Virus record (IMG/VR): IMGVR_UViG_3300013113_000534
Coordinates: 1 to 64,000 of that record
Length of the DNA stretch: 64,000 nt
Source: a virus
Strand: one strand, 5' to 3'
Part shown: piece by piece, positions 15,621 through 23,561 of the stretch
Layout of the letters: each line of letters opens with the position of its first letter
Numbering within the stretch: the stretch's first letter is position 1
Translations under genes and position numbers: made by a program
Notes under the pieces: model-generated
What the model was told of the DNA's origin: nothing
The model's database searches: none
The model's input: only the letters and a program-made list of their open reading frames with translations

Positions 15621-16059
15621 CTAAAAAATCTCTCAGGGTTTTTCTTTTTTCGATCAATCTATCTTCTCCGAATTTGAGCCTGTGGTCAACCATTTTTTCG
15701 GAGTTTTTTGGCTTGTAGTAAAATTCTTTTCGCTTCTTGTCTAGGTATTCTAGTCCATCTTTAGTTAAAAAATATTTTATTGAACCATCGAACTTAAACG
15801 GAGGCTTAACCTTCAGCAAAAAATCAGCATCATTTTCAAAGCGCTTGAACAATTTAGTAGCTGTGACCATGTCCAGCTTGTAATTCGTTGAAGGCTGATT
15901 ATTCAGCATCTTCTTTATAAACTGCTGTCTCTCTTTGAAATAAGTGGGCTTTTTGGGTGTCTTTTTTTGATTTTTAAATAAAAACCCGCACTCGCACTCT
16001 AAAGCACGACTAGAACACAAAGTAGAGCAATTTGGACATTCCTTTTTACCCCTTGGCAT
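15613..16059 (-). CDS. Zinc-ribbon protein opening the replication operon
   Basis: A 148-residue protein with a four-Cys zinc ribbon at the N-terminus (CPNCSTLC, then CECGFLF) and a basic, Lys-rich remainder that includes a possible winged-helix-like segment (YFLTKDGLEYLDKKRKEF). A good ribosome-binding site (AGGATG) lies about 8 bases before ATG 16059. It begins the chain of overlapping replication genes. Position and charge suggest DNA or RNA binding, perhaps recombinase loading, but no defined family was recognised. Confidence 0.65.
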   Translation of the reverse strand: MPRGKKECPNCSTLCSSRALECECGFLFKNQKKTPKKPTYFKERQQFIKKMLNNQPSTNYKLDMVTATKLFKRFENDADFLLKVKPPFKFDGSIKYFLTKDGLEYLDKKRKEFYYKPKNSEKMVDHRLKFGEDRLIEKRKTLRDFLDE

Positions 16060-16079
16060 GAAGGCATCCTAATCTAGTT

Positions 16080-17069
16080 TTAATTCTTGTCAACAGATAA
16101 TTCATTAATCCAGTAAGAAACCATATCTGCAACCAAGCCTTTGAAGTCAAATTCTGGCTCCCAATTAAGAGCTTTTCTAGCTCTAGACGAGTCGCCCTTT
16201 AGTTTTTTCAACTCTTCTGGCCTATAAAACTTCGGATCGCTCTTAACAAAATCCTTGTAATCTAGGTCAACAAAACCAAATGCTTCCTCGCAGAAGTCCC
16301 TAACAGAATGAGTCTGCATTGAAGAAATAACAAAATCTTCTGGTTCGTGGTGCTGCAAGATAGAGTGCATTGCTTTTACATAATCTTTAGAATGACCCCA
16401 GTCCCTATAAGATTCTAAATTTCCTAGAACCAAATCCTCCTGTAATCCCAAGTGGATTGCTGCTACAGCTTTAGCTATTTTTGCAGTAACAAAGTTTTCT
16501 CCCCTACGAGGGGACTCGTGATTAAATAAAATGCCGTTAGAAGCAAACAAATTATAAGAATTACGATAATTTCTTACGATACAATGAGCAGCTAACTTAG
16601 AACACCCATAAGGACTAACAGGCTTCATTTGGGTAGTTTCTCTTTGAAACCCATCTTCATCGATCTCATTACCGAACATCTCAGAAGAACTCGCTTGATA
16701 AAATTTAGCTTCTGGGCAACAGAAACGATATGCTTCAAGCATGTTCAGAGTTCCTATCATATTTGTTTGCAAAGTAAATTGAGGAACATCAAAGCTGACT
16801 CTAACGTGGCTTTGAGCTGCAAGATTGTAAATCTCATCTGGTCGAATGAGACCCATCAAACGATTTATAGAGGAGTTATCTAAAAGATCAGCATAATCAG
16901 TTTTAACTAGACCTTTGCTGACTAGATGATCAACCCTAGTTTCTTGAGTGCTAGCTAGAGAATGCCGCCTAATAAATCCATAAACTTCGTAATCTTTTTC
17001 TAAGAGTAACTCTGCCAAGTAACTTCCGTCTTGACCTGAGATGCCAGTAATAAGAGCTTTTTTCTTCAT
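16080..17069 (-). CDS. gmd: GDP-mannose 4,6-dehydratase
   Basis: A 329-residue short-chain dehydrogenase with all Gmd hallmarks: GISGQDGSYLAELLLEK, RRHSLASTQET, AAQSHVRVSFD, catalytic SSEMFGN and YGCSKLAAH (YxxxK), and NHESPRRGENFVTAKI. It makes GDP-4-keto-6-deoxy-mannose, precursor of GDP-fucose, perosamine and rhamnose. The neighbouring DegT-type aminotransferase could yield a GDP-perosamine-like sugar, and the GT11 downstream would use GDP-fucose. No GDP-fucose synthase was found, so that route needs a host enzyme. First gene of the ten-gene sugar cassette, 20 bases from the zinc-ribbon gene of the replication operon. Confidence 0.95.
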   Translation of the reverse strand: MKKKALITGISGQDGSYLAELLLEKDYEVYGFIRRHSLASTQETRVDHLVSKGLVKTDYADLLDNSSINRLMGLIRPDEIYNLAAQSHVRVSFDVPQFTLQTNMIGTLNMLEAYRFCCPEAKFYQASSSEMFGNEIDEDGFQRETTQMKPVSPYGCSKLAAHCIVRNYRNSYNLFASNGILFNHESPRRGENFVTAKIAKAVAAIHLGLQEDLVLGNLESYRDWGHSKDYVKAMHSILQHHEPEDFVISSMQTHSVRDFCEEAFGFVDLDYKDFVKSDPKFYRPEELKKLKGDSSRARKALNWEPEFDFKGLVADMVSYWINELSVDKN

Positions 17070-17075
17070 GCCTTA

Positions 17076-17660
17076 TTATAGAAAAACTTTCATCTTTGTC
17101 AAGTCTGGCCAATCATTTATAACCCATTTTTTGGGTTTAGTATTAATAGCGTCCTCTAATTTATCTAACCCTATTTGAGCTGTCTCTGGGGTCATGTAAT
17201 AATGATACCCAAAACTAGATATGTCCTGATCTCTCCAAGGGACATCTGGCAACCTTCCATCATAAGACATTTTCTTTAAATCTTCGGAGGCTTGTTTGTT
17301 GTCGGTTAGAATCATACCACCTCTCCCAAGACTAAGATGTTTTTGAAATTGGAAGCTCAAACACATAAATGTGTTTGGGACATAACTACCCTTGCGCCAA
17401 AGAACTGCTGCATCAGCAATATTTGTCCCTTCAATAAAATAGTAATCTTGCCATGACTCTTCCTTCCATTTGAGTGGAATACCTAATTTATTTGCTAAAA
17501 AAGGAACTGAAATATATGTTCTCTTAGGAACGCAAAGCTCTTTAATTTTTTGCATTCTCAAACAAAGTTCCAAGCCATGTGTGCAGCTATCTACAGCTAC
17601 AGCATACTTAGCTCCGAAAAACTTAGCCACCTTATCCTCAAAGTCTTTTACTTGCTTCAT
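17076..17660 (-). CDS. Compact DegT/DnrJ/EryC1-family aminotransferase
   Basis: A 194-residue PLP enzyme of the sugar aminotransferase family. FGAKYAVAVDSCTHGLELCL matches the substrate-binding N-region, NIADAAVLW the PLP-contacting Asp, and SFQFQKHLSLGRGGMI the Lys that forms the Schiff base. GYHYYMTPETAQIGLDKLE is the following family helix. The usual length is about 370 residues; here the C-terminal domain and part of the core are absent, yet the frame is intact and tightly packed, so it looks like a naturally small form rather than a broken gene. A 4-amino-6-deoxy sugar from the Gmd product is the likely output (inference). Activity of such a short form is uncertain. Confidence 0.8.
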   Translation of the reverse strand: MKQVKDFEDKVAKFFGAKYAVAVDSCTHGLELCLRMQKIKELCVPKRTYISVPFLANKLGIPLKWKEESWQDYYFIEGTNIADAAVLWRKGSYVPNTFMCLSFQFQKHLSLGRGGMILTDNKQASEDLKKMSYDGRLPDVPWRDQDISSFGYHYYMTPETAQIGLDKLEDAINTKPKKWVINDWPDLTKMKVFL

Positions 17661-18292
17661 TCTAAGGTTTTATTTTTAAGAAGAATATTATGGCCATACT
17701 TTCCAAGGAACTCAAAATTATCTAAAGTTTCAAGAATCCATTTGGTATTTACTTGCCCTTCCCAAAGTTCTGTATCAAAACACTCTGTGTAAAAGTATCT
17801 TGTTTTGTTTTGAAGGGTTTCGATAGCCCCCAGAATCATTTCTTCTTCCGCTCCATTCACATCACACCAGATAAAATCTATAATACTTTCTCCAATATTT
17901 TCTTGAGACCAAGAGTCTAATTTAACACACTCTACTTTATCTGGATCTGTTTTAAATGAAACAGTTGGGTAGTTTCTCAAATGATTTAATGGTTTTTTAA
18001 GAGAGCTTGATAAAGACCAACGTTTCCCGCTATTGGTTTGGCTAGGATACCAATCAATATAACCATCTTCTTTACCTACCGCCTTTTCTACTAAAACAAT
18101 TTTTTCTGGATGATCTAAATCTTTAAAATGTTGAATTGATGTCGGATCAGCTTCAAAGGCATAAATTTCCGCTTGAGGCATTAACTTTAACATTTCAAGA
18201 CTATCTTCACCATCATAAGACCCAACCTCCAATATGATAGGATCATTCTTGCCAATAAGATCTTTTATTAAATTTTTCGTTAACTTGTCCAT
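17657..18292 (-). CDS. FkbM-family methyltransferase
   Basis: A 211-residue SAM-dependent methyltransferase. IILEVGSYDGEDSL is the SAM motif I, IYAFEADPTSIQHF motif II, and IDFIWCDVNGAEEEMILGA matches the FkbM signature DxxGxE. The family O-methylates sugars and other hydroxyl groups on glycans. It overlaps the DegT gene by four bases and the next methyltransferase by 13, within the glycan cassette. Likely modifies a surface or virion glycan. Confidence 0.88.
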   Translation of the reverse strand: MDKLTKNLIKDLIGKNDPIILEVGSYDGEDSLEMLKLMPQAEIYAFEADPTSIQHFKDLDHPEKIVLVEKAVGKEDGYIDWYPSQTNSGKRWSLSSSLKKPLNHLRNYPTVSFKTDPDKVECVKLDSWSQENIGESIIDFIWCDVNGAEEEMILGAIETLQNKTRYFYTECFDTELWEGQVNTKWILETLDNFEFLGKYGHNILLKNKTLE

Positions 18293-18837
18293 TTTTTACA
18301 TTCTACATTTAAACTTATTAAGGTTCCATTATCTTTGTCCATATGGGGCAAATACGCTTGAGAGCAATCATCAATATGAGAATGATCCGTATCCCTCCAA
18401 TTATAACGCTTAACAGAATTAAATCCAATTTCCTCACTAAGAATCTTACTTATTGAATCAAAGTCGTAGACTGTCTTGTGATAAATTATTTTATCTGACA
18501 TTACCATCTTGCCATACAAAGGCCCAAGAAATCTATCTAATGGATACTCTCCATCTTGATACAGTCTAGACATAACATCGAAATCTGGAACAGCTAATCG
18601 AAGAGTCCCCCCTTTTTTAAGAACCCTTTTCCATTCAGATAAAATCTCTAAAGCTTCTTGTCTATCGAAATATTCTAAAACGTGGGAAGCGTAAATAACA
18701 TCTACAGAATTTGATTCCCAACGTAAATTAGTAATAGAGTTAAATTTCAAATCCAAGTGATCGTAGTCACCAGAATCAATATGAATCCATTCATCTCCAA
18801 AGTTGGTAGGGCCGCAGCCTAAATTTAACTTAATCAT
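18280..18837 (-). CDS. SAM-dependent methyltransferase (type 11-like)
   Basis: A 185-residue class I methyltransferase. LNLGCGPTNFGDEWIHID is motif I with the following acidic residue, VDVIYASHVLEYF motif IV, and LKKGGTLRLAVPDFD motif VI, typical of Methyltransf_11/23 proteins linked to sugar clusters. The 3' part (YNWRDTDHSHIDDCSQAYLPH) is typical of cassette-borne glycan methyltransferases. Overlaps both neighbours by 8 to 13 bases. Substrate unknown. Confidence 0.85.
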   Translation of the reverse strand: MIKLNLGCGPTNFGDEWIHIDSGDYDHLDLKFNSITNLRWESNSVDVIYASHVLEYFDRQEALEILSEWKRVLKKGGTLRLAVPDFDVMSRLYQDGEYPLDRFLGPLYGKMVMSDKIIYHKTVYDFDSISKILSEEIGFNSVKRYNWRDTDHSHIDDCSQAYLPHMDKDNGTLISLNVECKKWTS

Positions 18838-19243
18838 TAATAAATGTTTTATCTTTTGCTTGCCCCATATAAGGGCCAGTTTTTATTTCGTAAACTAGCG
18901 CACCTTCTTCAAGAGCCTGATAATTATGACCTCCTCTAAAAGTTATAGTCGCGTCACCAACCTCTAAAATGTTTTCTTCTAAGAGATTATCGTCTTCATC
19001 ATAATGGAATGTTTTGACTTTACCTTTAACAACCACCCAACATTCTTGGGTGATGTTTGTTTCTCTAGGAAGAGTTAGGTGTTTGTGTCCCCGAAATTTA
19101 TGGTTATCTGGGATTTTAATTGCAGCAAGTTGCAAGAATTCAGACTCATCCGAAATATCCTCTCTAAAATCTAGGTCTTCTAGTTCTGATAATCTGTAGA
19201 TGATGTGCAATACATCCCCATTTTTATTTTTTATTTTTTTCAT
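18830..19243 (-). CDS. Cupin-fold protein of the sugar cassette
   Basis: A 137-residue single cupin domain. RGHKHLTLPRETNITQECW is a cupin-1 like motif with His ligands, VVKGKVKTFHYDEDD the sheet that follows, and GDATITFRGGHNYQALEEG the cupin-2 motif with a second His. Related proteins in O-antigen loci are WbuC/FdtA-like and act on nucleotide sugars or regulate them. The catalytic role here is not proven. It overlaps the methyltransferase and fucosyltransferase genes. Confidence 0.75.
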   Translation of the reverse strand: MKKIKNKNGDVLHIIYRLSELEDLDFREDISDESEFLQLAAIKIPDNHKFRGHKHLTLPRETNITQECWVVVKGKVKTFHYDEDDNLLEENILEVGDATITFRGGHNYQALEEGALVYEIKTGPYMGQAKDKTFIND

Positions 19244-20022
19244 ATCCTTATCCAGTCCTCTGGGAATATTTCCGCGCTTTTGCTCTTAAACCAATTATCA
19301 GGGTAAACAATTGCCTTGTCCACATTTTTATTTAAAAAAGCCCCCCACCAAGAGAATGTAGAATTCGCTATTATATTGTCAGAACAAGCCGACATGCAAT
19401 ACAAATCTATGAACGCATCCTCTTGAGTTGGGAAACATACAAATCTTTCTGAATCGAAATTGTCTTTAATCCATTCATAGTCATCAGAAAATACCAAAAA
19501 TTTACGATTTGGGAATTGATCGACAGCTTTATTATAATAGTCCATTGTTTGAACGGGGTGCTGGTCTATTTTTAGATAATCTCCCCTCCTTACATGAATA
19601 GAAACAAAATCTTTAGCTTCTACTCCAAGTTTTTCTAGAACTAAAAGTGATTGTTCAATTATGGAGTCCTTGAATTCAATATTTTTTTTATCGTCCAAAT
19701 TAAAGAATCTTCGATTCTGAAAATACCCAGTAAAATTAGTGTCATCTTTGATATTAAAAACATCTTCATCGAAAACATTATCCTGATGTTCTCTGTAAAT
19801 ATACTTCAAATGCTTGCTAATCTCATCTACTGGCATCTTATCTATATCAATATTAAAGCCAGATTCTAATTGTTGTATCCTTTGGCCAGAGTGATGCATA
19901 AACTCCTGAGAAACTGGATAAATAGGCTTGTAACCAGTCTTATCTGCAACCGTAAGTAAGAAATAATAATTAAAAAGAGCGTTTCCAATAGCTCTATTCG
20001 AAATATCTAAACAAGTAATCAT
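19240..20022 (-). CDS. GT11 alpha-1,2-fucosyltransferase
   Basis: A 260-residue glycosyltransferase with GT11 motifs: GNALFNYYFLLTVADKTG at the N-terminus, FTGYFQNRRFF in the middle, SIHVRRGDYLK (motif I that binds GDP-fucose) at about 134-144, and NSTFSWWGAFLN near 224-235. The family moves L-fucose from GDP-fucose to galactose. GDP-fucose supply would begin with the nearby Gmd. Overlaps the cupin gene by four bases. Confidence 0.92.
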   Translation of the reverse strand: MITCLDISNRAIGNALFNYYFLLTVADKTGYKPIYPVSQEFMHHSGQRIQQLESGFNIDIDKMPVDEISKHLKYIYREHQDNVFDEDVFNIKDDTNFTGYFQNRRFFNLDDKKNIEFKDSIIEQSLLVLEKLGVEAKDFVSIHVRRGDYLKIDQHPVQTMDYYNKAVDQFPNRKFLVFSDDYEWIKDNFDSERFVCFPTQEDAFIDLYCMSACSDNIIANSTFSWWGAFLNKNVDKAIVYPDNWFKSKSAEIFPEDWIRI

Positions 20023-20023
20023 A

Positions 20024-20704
20024 CTAAATATCTAAAAATGAATTTTTAATTACAACATCTCTATTAGAAAATTTTCCATCTATATCTGAATGATTATCAT
20101 ATTGAGATGCATAAATAAATTTTGGGCTAAAAAAATTAAAATTAAAACCTTGAAACTTCAACCAATGATCATAACAAATGTTCTCTTTTTGCCATTCAAC
20201 CCATGATGTCATATCATAGCTTTTAGGGAAAAGATTTTCATCCAAAAATTTAGCAAACTCTAAAGAATAAGTAATTGCATGAGCAGAACCCGCAGAATTC
20301 ACTTTATACAAAGTGTCTGAATGATTTTCTGCACCTCTCTTGTTTTTATCTGGGATGTAGACGGAACCGCTTTTTTGTAAAACACAACCCCAATAAAATA
20401 AATCAAAATTTTCTGGCAGAGAATCGTGAGATATAATAAAATCTTCTGTTTTTGATTCGTCAAAAACTACATCATCTTCAAAAATAGTGAATTTGGTAGA
20501 GCCATGTTGTATTGCTTTTCTGATTGCTTTAGCATGGGAAGCGGAACAGGCAGCTTTATTATAAGAAACATTGTCTTTACTAAATTTTATAGCTTCTATT
20601 CTATCGCAACCATCGACGAATAAACTTCGAACTTTTTTAAACTCACTTGAAAAACTTTCCAGCCTGTCTTTTCTAGATTCAAGGTTAATGTAATAGGATT
20701 TCAT
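20024..20704 (-). CDS. GT25-family LPS glycosyltransferase
   Basis: A 226-residue protein with the GT25 pattern: SYYINLESRKDRLESF at the N-terminus, ACSASHAKAIRKAIQHG (GCxxSH-like), and FTIFEDDVVF, the ED-D metal/nucleotide motif. The C-terminal part has SYDMTSWVEWQKENICYDHW. The family adds galactose or related sugars to LPS cores. It starts inside the upstream propeller gene (20 bases of overlap). Donor and acceptor unknown. Confidence 0.85.
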   Translation of the reverse strand: MKSYYINLESRKDRLESFSSEFKKVRSLFVDGCDRIEAIKFSKDNVSYNKAACSASHAKAIRKAIQHGSTKFTIFEDDVVFDESKTEDFIISHDSLPENFDLFYWGCVLQKSGSVYIPDKNKRGAENHSDTLYKVNSAGSAHAITYSLEFAKFLDENLFPKSYDMTSWVEWQKENICYDHWLKFQGFNFNFFSPKFIYASQYDNHSDIDGKFSNRDVVIKNSFLDI

Positions 20705-21446
20705 TTACTTGCCCACAGTTTTTAATTTTTATGCTTTCGATATATTTTTTTGATTTAAAGTCAAAAACCACTACCTCCCCATCAACGCTGTCATGCCGAT
20801 CTGCTCTTGAAGCTTTTTCAGATAAACCAACATAAAGCTTGTTATCTTGCAGTGCCATCCCCCTAACCAGCCGACTTGAATCAATCTCAATACTGTCTCC
20901 GTCAACAGAGGCAACTCTAGAGTTAAAAGAGTCGCAATACCAAAAAGTGCTATTGTAATATTTGATTGTATGACAGTGCTCACCAAGATCATTAAAAAAT
21001 CTGAATGCTCTATTTATTTCAGGACTAAATAAATGAATACAAGAGGAGTTCGTAAAGTTATCCCTATGAGACATTATAAATAAAAGCTCCCCAATCTTTT
21101 CAATACTATTCATATGTGGGTTTTTATTGCCCACGGTATTTCTAAAAATCTTTTCTACCATCCTTGATTGCAAATCGGCTTGAATAATATCATTGCTTTT
21201 TGTTGATAAAATATAAACTTTATTATTATAAATTTCTAAGCCGTGTGCATCCACGCAAGTTGGAGTATCAATTGAGCCAGCCTTTTTATAATTTTTATCT
21301 AAAATTATTACATCGCTTGTCCCCCTTCTAGCTGCATAGATACAATTATTACTATCTTTAGCTACGCCAAAATATGGGCCATTATCTTCTATAATGAATT
21401 TTTTTTCTTTTAAGTCATAGAGACCTCTTGAAGTTGAAACGATCAT
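20685..21446 (-). CDS. Beta-propeller protein (DUF4915-like) in the sugar cassette
   Basis: A 253-residue protein made of repeated blade-like units, each with a short Gly/Asn turn and two strands (GVAKDSNNCIYAARR, AHGLEIYNNKVYILST, GMALQDNKLYVGLSEK). HCHTIKYYNSTFWYCDS adds a possible metal or catalytic site. The pattern recalls DUF4915-type proteins found with glycosyltransferases. No enzymatic motif is certain. Overlaps neighbours at both ends by 4 and 20 bases. Confidence 0.65.
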   Translation of the reverse strand: MIVSTSRGLYDLKEKKFIIEDNGPYFGVAKDSNNCIYAARRGTSDVIILDKNYKKAGSIDTPTCVDAHGLEIYNNKVYILSTKSNDIIQADLQSRMVEKIFRNTVGNKNPHMNSIEKIGELLFIMSHRDNFTNSSCIHLFSPEINRAFRFFNDLGEHCHTIKYYNSTFWYCDSFNSRVASVDGDSIEIDSSRLVRGMALQDNKLYVGLSEKASRADRHDSVDGEVVVFDFKSKKYIESIKIKNCGQVNEILLH

Positions 21447-22267
21447 AATTTGAAGACTTTCTTGTTTGAATTGTTATATGGAAATATTGAAGAAATTTTA
21501 TTTTCTAAAACATTTTTTAAGCCGACTGAAAAATATTGAGGATCAGAGTAAAGGGGTAAGCCTCTCTCTTGGAATGGCAACCATCTCGCTTTAATCATTG
21601 GATTAGTTACCCCCACTTGTGAATAGTAGTCAGCAGTTTCTATTGTAGGAACTCCATTCGCATAAGCTATATACTTGAAACCAGAATCAATAGTTACAAA
21701 AACCTTGGCTGACATTACTGTAATACATGCATCTTGAATGCTAGAACAAACTATTTGCACTTTATCCAAAACATCAGAGTAACGCTCTTTTTCCTTTTCT
21801 GTGCAAATAGCTACAAGTTTGTTTCCTGTCTCATGTAGGCAGTTCACTAACTGAGTTACATAATCTTTTTTAAGGTTTTTTGGTTCCCATAAATTATGAG
21901 TCAAGTGCAAGCAGACATAGTCTCCTTTTTCAATTGCTAGCTCTGGTTTGGGAAAATAATAGAAACGGCTCAACCAATCAAAATCATAAGTAGTCCATTC
22001 CATTTTATCGATATGGAGATCATAAAAGAAATCGTAATTATTTTTATCGACCTCACTCCAAAAACAATACCTGTCAGACATGCTTGGGTAAAAATCCTGT
22101 AAAACATCTAGCTGATAGGTTTCTCCTCTGTCATTATCGAAAGCAAAAGTAATATGGCAATCAGAGTGGTATTCTCTAATCGCTGGAATAAATCTATTAG
22201 AAAGCAAGCAATCCCCCAACCCTCCCTCTGCTCTAACCAATATTTCAGATTGTATCGTAGAGGTCAT
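21443..22267 (-). CDS. GT9-like (heptosyltransferase-type) glycosyltransferase
   Basis: A 274-residue protein when started at ATG 22267 (MTSTIQSEILVRAEGGLGD), overlapping the upstream GT2 gene by 23 bases. Longer starts add 28 unconserved residues. RAEGGLGDCLLSNRFIPAI matches the GT9 N-motif (R-x-GxxGD-x-L). YVCLHLTHNLWEPKNL, VFVTIDSGFKYIAYANGVPTI (the D-x-G-x2-H-like segment with Tyr replacing His) make up the C-lobe. Likely transfers heptose or a related nucleotide sugar. Works with hldD by inference. Confidence 0.8.
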   Translation of the reverse strand: MTSTIQSEILVRAEGGLGDCLLSNRFIPAIREYHSDCHITFAFDNDRGETYQLDVLQDFYPSMSDRYCFWSEVDKNNYDFFYDLHIDKMEWTTYDFDWLSRFYYFPKPELAIEKGDYVCLHLTHNLWEPKNLKKDYVTQLVNCLHETGNKLVAICTEKEKERYSDVLDKVQIVCSSIQDACITVMSAKVFVTIDSGFKYIAYANGVPTIETADYYSQVGVTNPMIKARWLPFQERGLPLYSDPQYFSVGLKNVLENKISSIFPYNNSNKKVFKL

Positions 22268-22856
22268 TTTGTTTTTCTTGTTTCTGAATATCCTTAACGT
22301 GAAGGATACAGAAATTTTCAATAGGATTAAGATAAAGTTTACCTTGATCATTTCCTCCTGCTAAAACCTCATGGACTTTATTTTGCCACCTAATATGACC
22401 TTTGGTAGAAGCAAAGCGAGATTGAAAATCAGGAAATCCTTCCCAACCCATATCGTTTATTTTCCAGTTGTATTTTTTGATATGCTCTCCTGTCGCCCCG
22501 CGAACAACGTTAATTCTTGGAATCCAAAGCATGTCAAAGTTCCCCTCTTTGGCGACCTCCCTCAAAGCATTTATTAGAGAAGGAGGTATCTGTTCATCTG
22601 CATCTATCTGCATCAAATAGCGCTTTGTAGATAGATCAAATAATGTGTTCTTAAACTCAGAAAAATCTTTCTGAAAGTCAAAGTAGTTTACTTTTAACCC
22701 GCAAAGCTCACAAAACTCTTCAATCTCTTTGGTTACTTTGTTTTTGTCTGCCAAGATGACAATTTCTTCATTTGGAAGAATATAAGGCTCAAGTGAATTA
22801 ATTAATCTTTTAAATTCAAAAAACTCGTCTGCAACTGTTATACCGTAAGTGATCAT
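22245..22856 (-). CDS. GT2-type glycosyltransferase
   Basis: A 203-residue GT-A fold enzyme. It opens with MITYGITVADEFFEFKRLIN, has EEIVILADKN, and the donor motif MQIDADEQIPPSLI (DxD) at about 82-95. The C-terminal WQNKVHEVLAGG is the acceptor-side motif of WaaE/KdtX-like enzymes (heptose or glucose transferases). Start ATG 22856 follows AGAAGGAG by 6 T bases; that ribosome-binding site lies in the 3' arm of a strong hairpin (22863-22893), so expression may be controlled. Confidence 0.85.
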   Translation of the reverse strand: MITYGITVADEFFEFKRLINSLEPYILPNEEIVILADKNKVTKEIEEFCELCGLKVNYFDFQKDFSEFKNTLFDLSTKRYLMQIDADEQIPPSLINALREVAKEGNFDMLWIPRINVVRGATGEHIKKYNWKINDMGWEGFPDFQSRFASTKGHIRWQNKVHEVLAGGNDQGKLYLNPIENFCILHVKDIQKQEKQNDLYDTI

Positions 22857-22893
22857 AAAAAACTCCTTCTAGGTAAGCACGACCTAGAAGGAG
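22857..22893 (-). terminator. Terminator hairpin that also contains the GT2 ribosome-binding site
   Basis: Perfect 12-bp stem: arms 22863-22874 and 22882-22893 with a 7-base loop, followed on the minus strand by six T residues (22857-22862) and then ATG of the GT2 gene. As DNA it is an intrinsic terminator for the leftward Hsp20 transcript. The descending arm ends AGAAGGAG, a Shine-Dalgarno placed 6 bases before the ATG, so the folded form would hide it. Confidence 0.8.
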
Positions 22894-22915
22894 CGATATA
22901 AGTCACTTCAAAGTT

Positions 22916-23380
22916 TTACTTAACTTCAATCATTATGTCTTTTTTCTCCTCTTTTTCAAGAGGTATTTTGACTCTCAGTAGGCCATTTTTATATTCTGCC
23001 TGAATGGAGTCCTTATCAACGTTCTGATGCAAGGTAAAGTGCTTCTTGACAGATCGTCGAGATATTTTTTTATGGTAGAATTCAGCATCATCATCTTTTT
23101 GCTGAGATCCCGCCTCAATCTTTAAGGTTTGGCCAGATACAGATACGGAAATATCTTCCTGATCTAATCCGACTAATGCAAACTCAAGAATAAAATTATC
23201 ATCCTTGTCTTTATAAGCATCGTAAGGCTCTGAGCCTGAATACAGTGGAGCATTAGCTTGATTGGCTAACGACTGCATACGCTTAAAGATATCTCCCTCG
23301 AAAACCAAGGGAGCCAACATTTTGTTTATCATCATTGTCATACTACTATTTTTAGTTAGTGTTTGTTTTTCTAGCCCCAT
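22916..23380 (-). CDS. Small heat-shock protein Hsp20
   Basis: A 154-residue alpha-crystallin protein. The core runs from about residue 50 to 150: EPYDAYKDKDDNFILEFAL, VGLDQEDISVSVSGQTLKI, HKKISRRSVKKHFTL, and the closing AEYKNGLLRVKIPL (GxL motif). Phage Hsp20 proteins of this kind are known in marine T4-like phages. It binds unfolding proteins, possibly virion subunits. The start could be at 23380 or at later Met residues; the first is used. It is followed by the terminator at 22857-22893. Confidence 0.9.
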   Translation of the reverse strand: MGLEKQTLTKNSSMTMMINKMLAPLVFEGDIFKRMQSLANQANAPLYSGSEPYDAYKDKDDNFILEFALVGLDQEDISVSVSGQTLKIEAGSQQKDDDAEFYHKKISRRSVKKHFTLHQNVDKDSIQAEYKNGLLRVKIPLEKEEKKDIMIEVK

Positions 23381-23421
23381 TTTGGGTGCTGGAAATTCTC
23401 AGACAATGCAGATATACTAAA

Positions 23422-23523
23422 TCAATCCTCTTCTAATTGAGCTTCGTCGATGCGATCTAGTATAAATGCTATTGTTTCGTCGAGTTCTACCTCGTCTGTA
23501 AAATTAATTTCTGGTTCGGTCAT
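23422..23523 (-). CDS. Possible 33-residue acidic protein
   Basis: A short frame in the gap between nrdA and Hsp20 begins MTEPEINFTDEVELDETIAF and ends QLEED. Almost every charged residue is acidic. It starts 17 bases after GTGTATATAC, one of the repeated upstream elements, which is the main support. There is no good ribosome-binding site and no family. Confidence 0.4.
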   Translation of the reverse strand: MTEPEINFTDEVELDETIAFILDRIDEAQLEED

Positions 23524-23534
23524 AGTGCATGTAT

Positions 23535-23540
23535 ATACAC
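23535..23540 (-). promoter_or_regulatory. GTGTAT element in the nrdA-hsp20 gap
   Basis: Minus-strand GTGTATATACATGC, 17 bases before ATG 23523. It is the same spacing as the sites at 877, 26192 and 57642. It could also drive hsp20 further downstream. Confidence 0.4.
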
Positions 23541-23561
23541 AATTCAAAACCTTGGGGAAAT

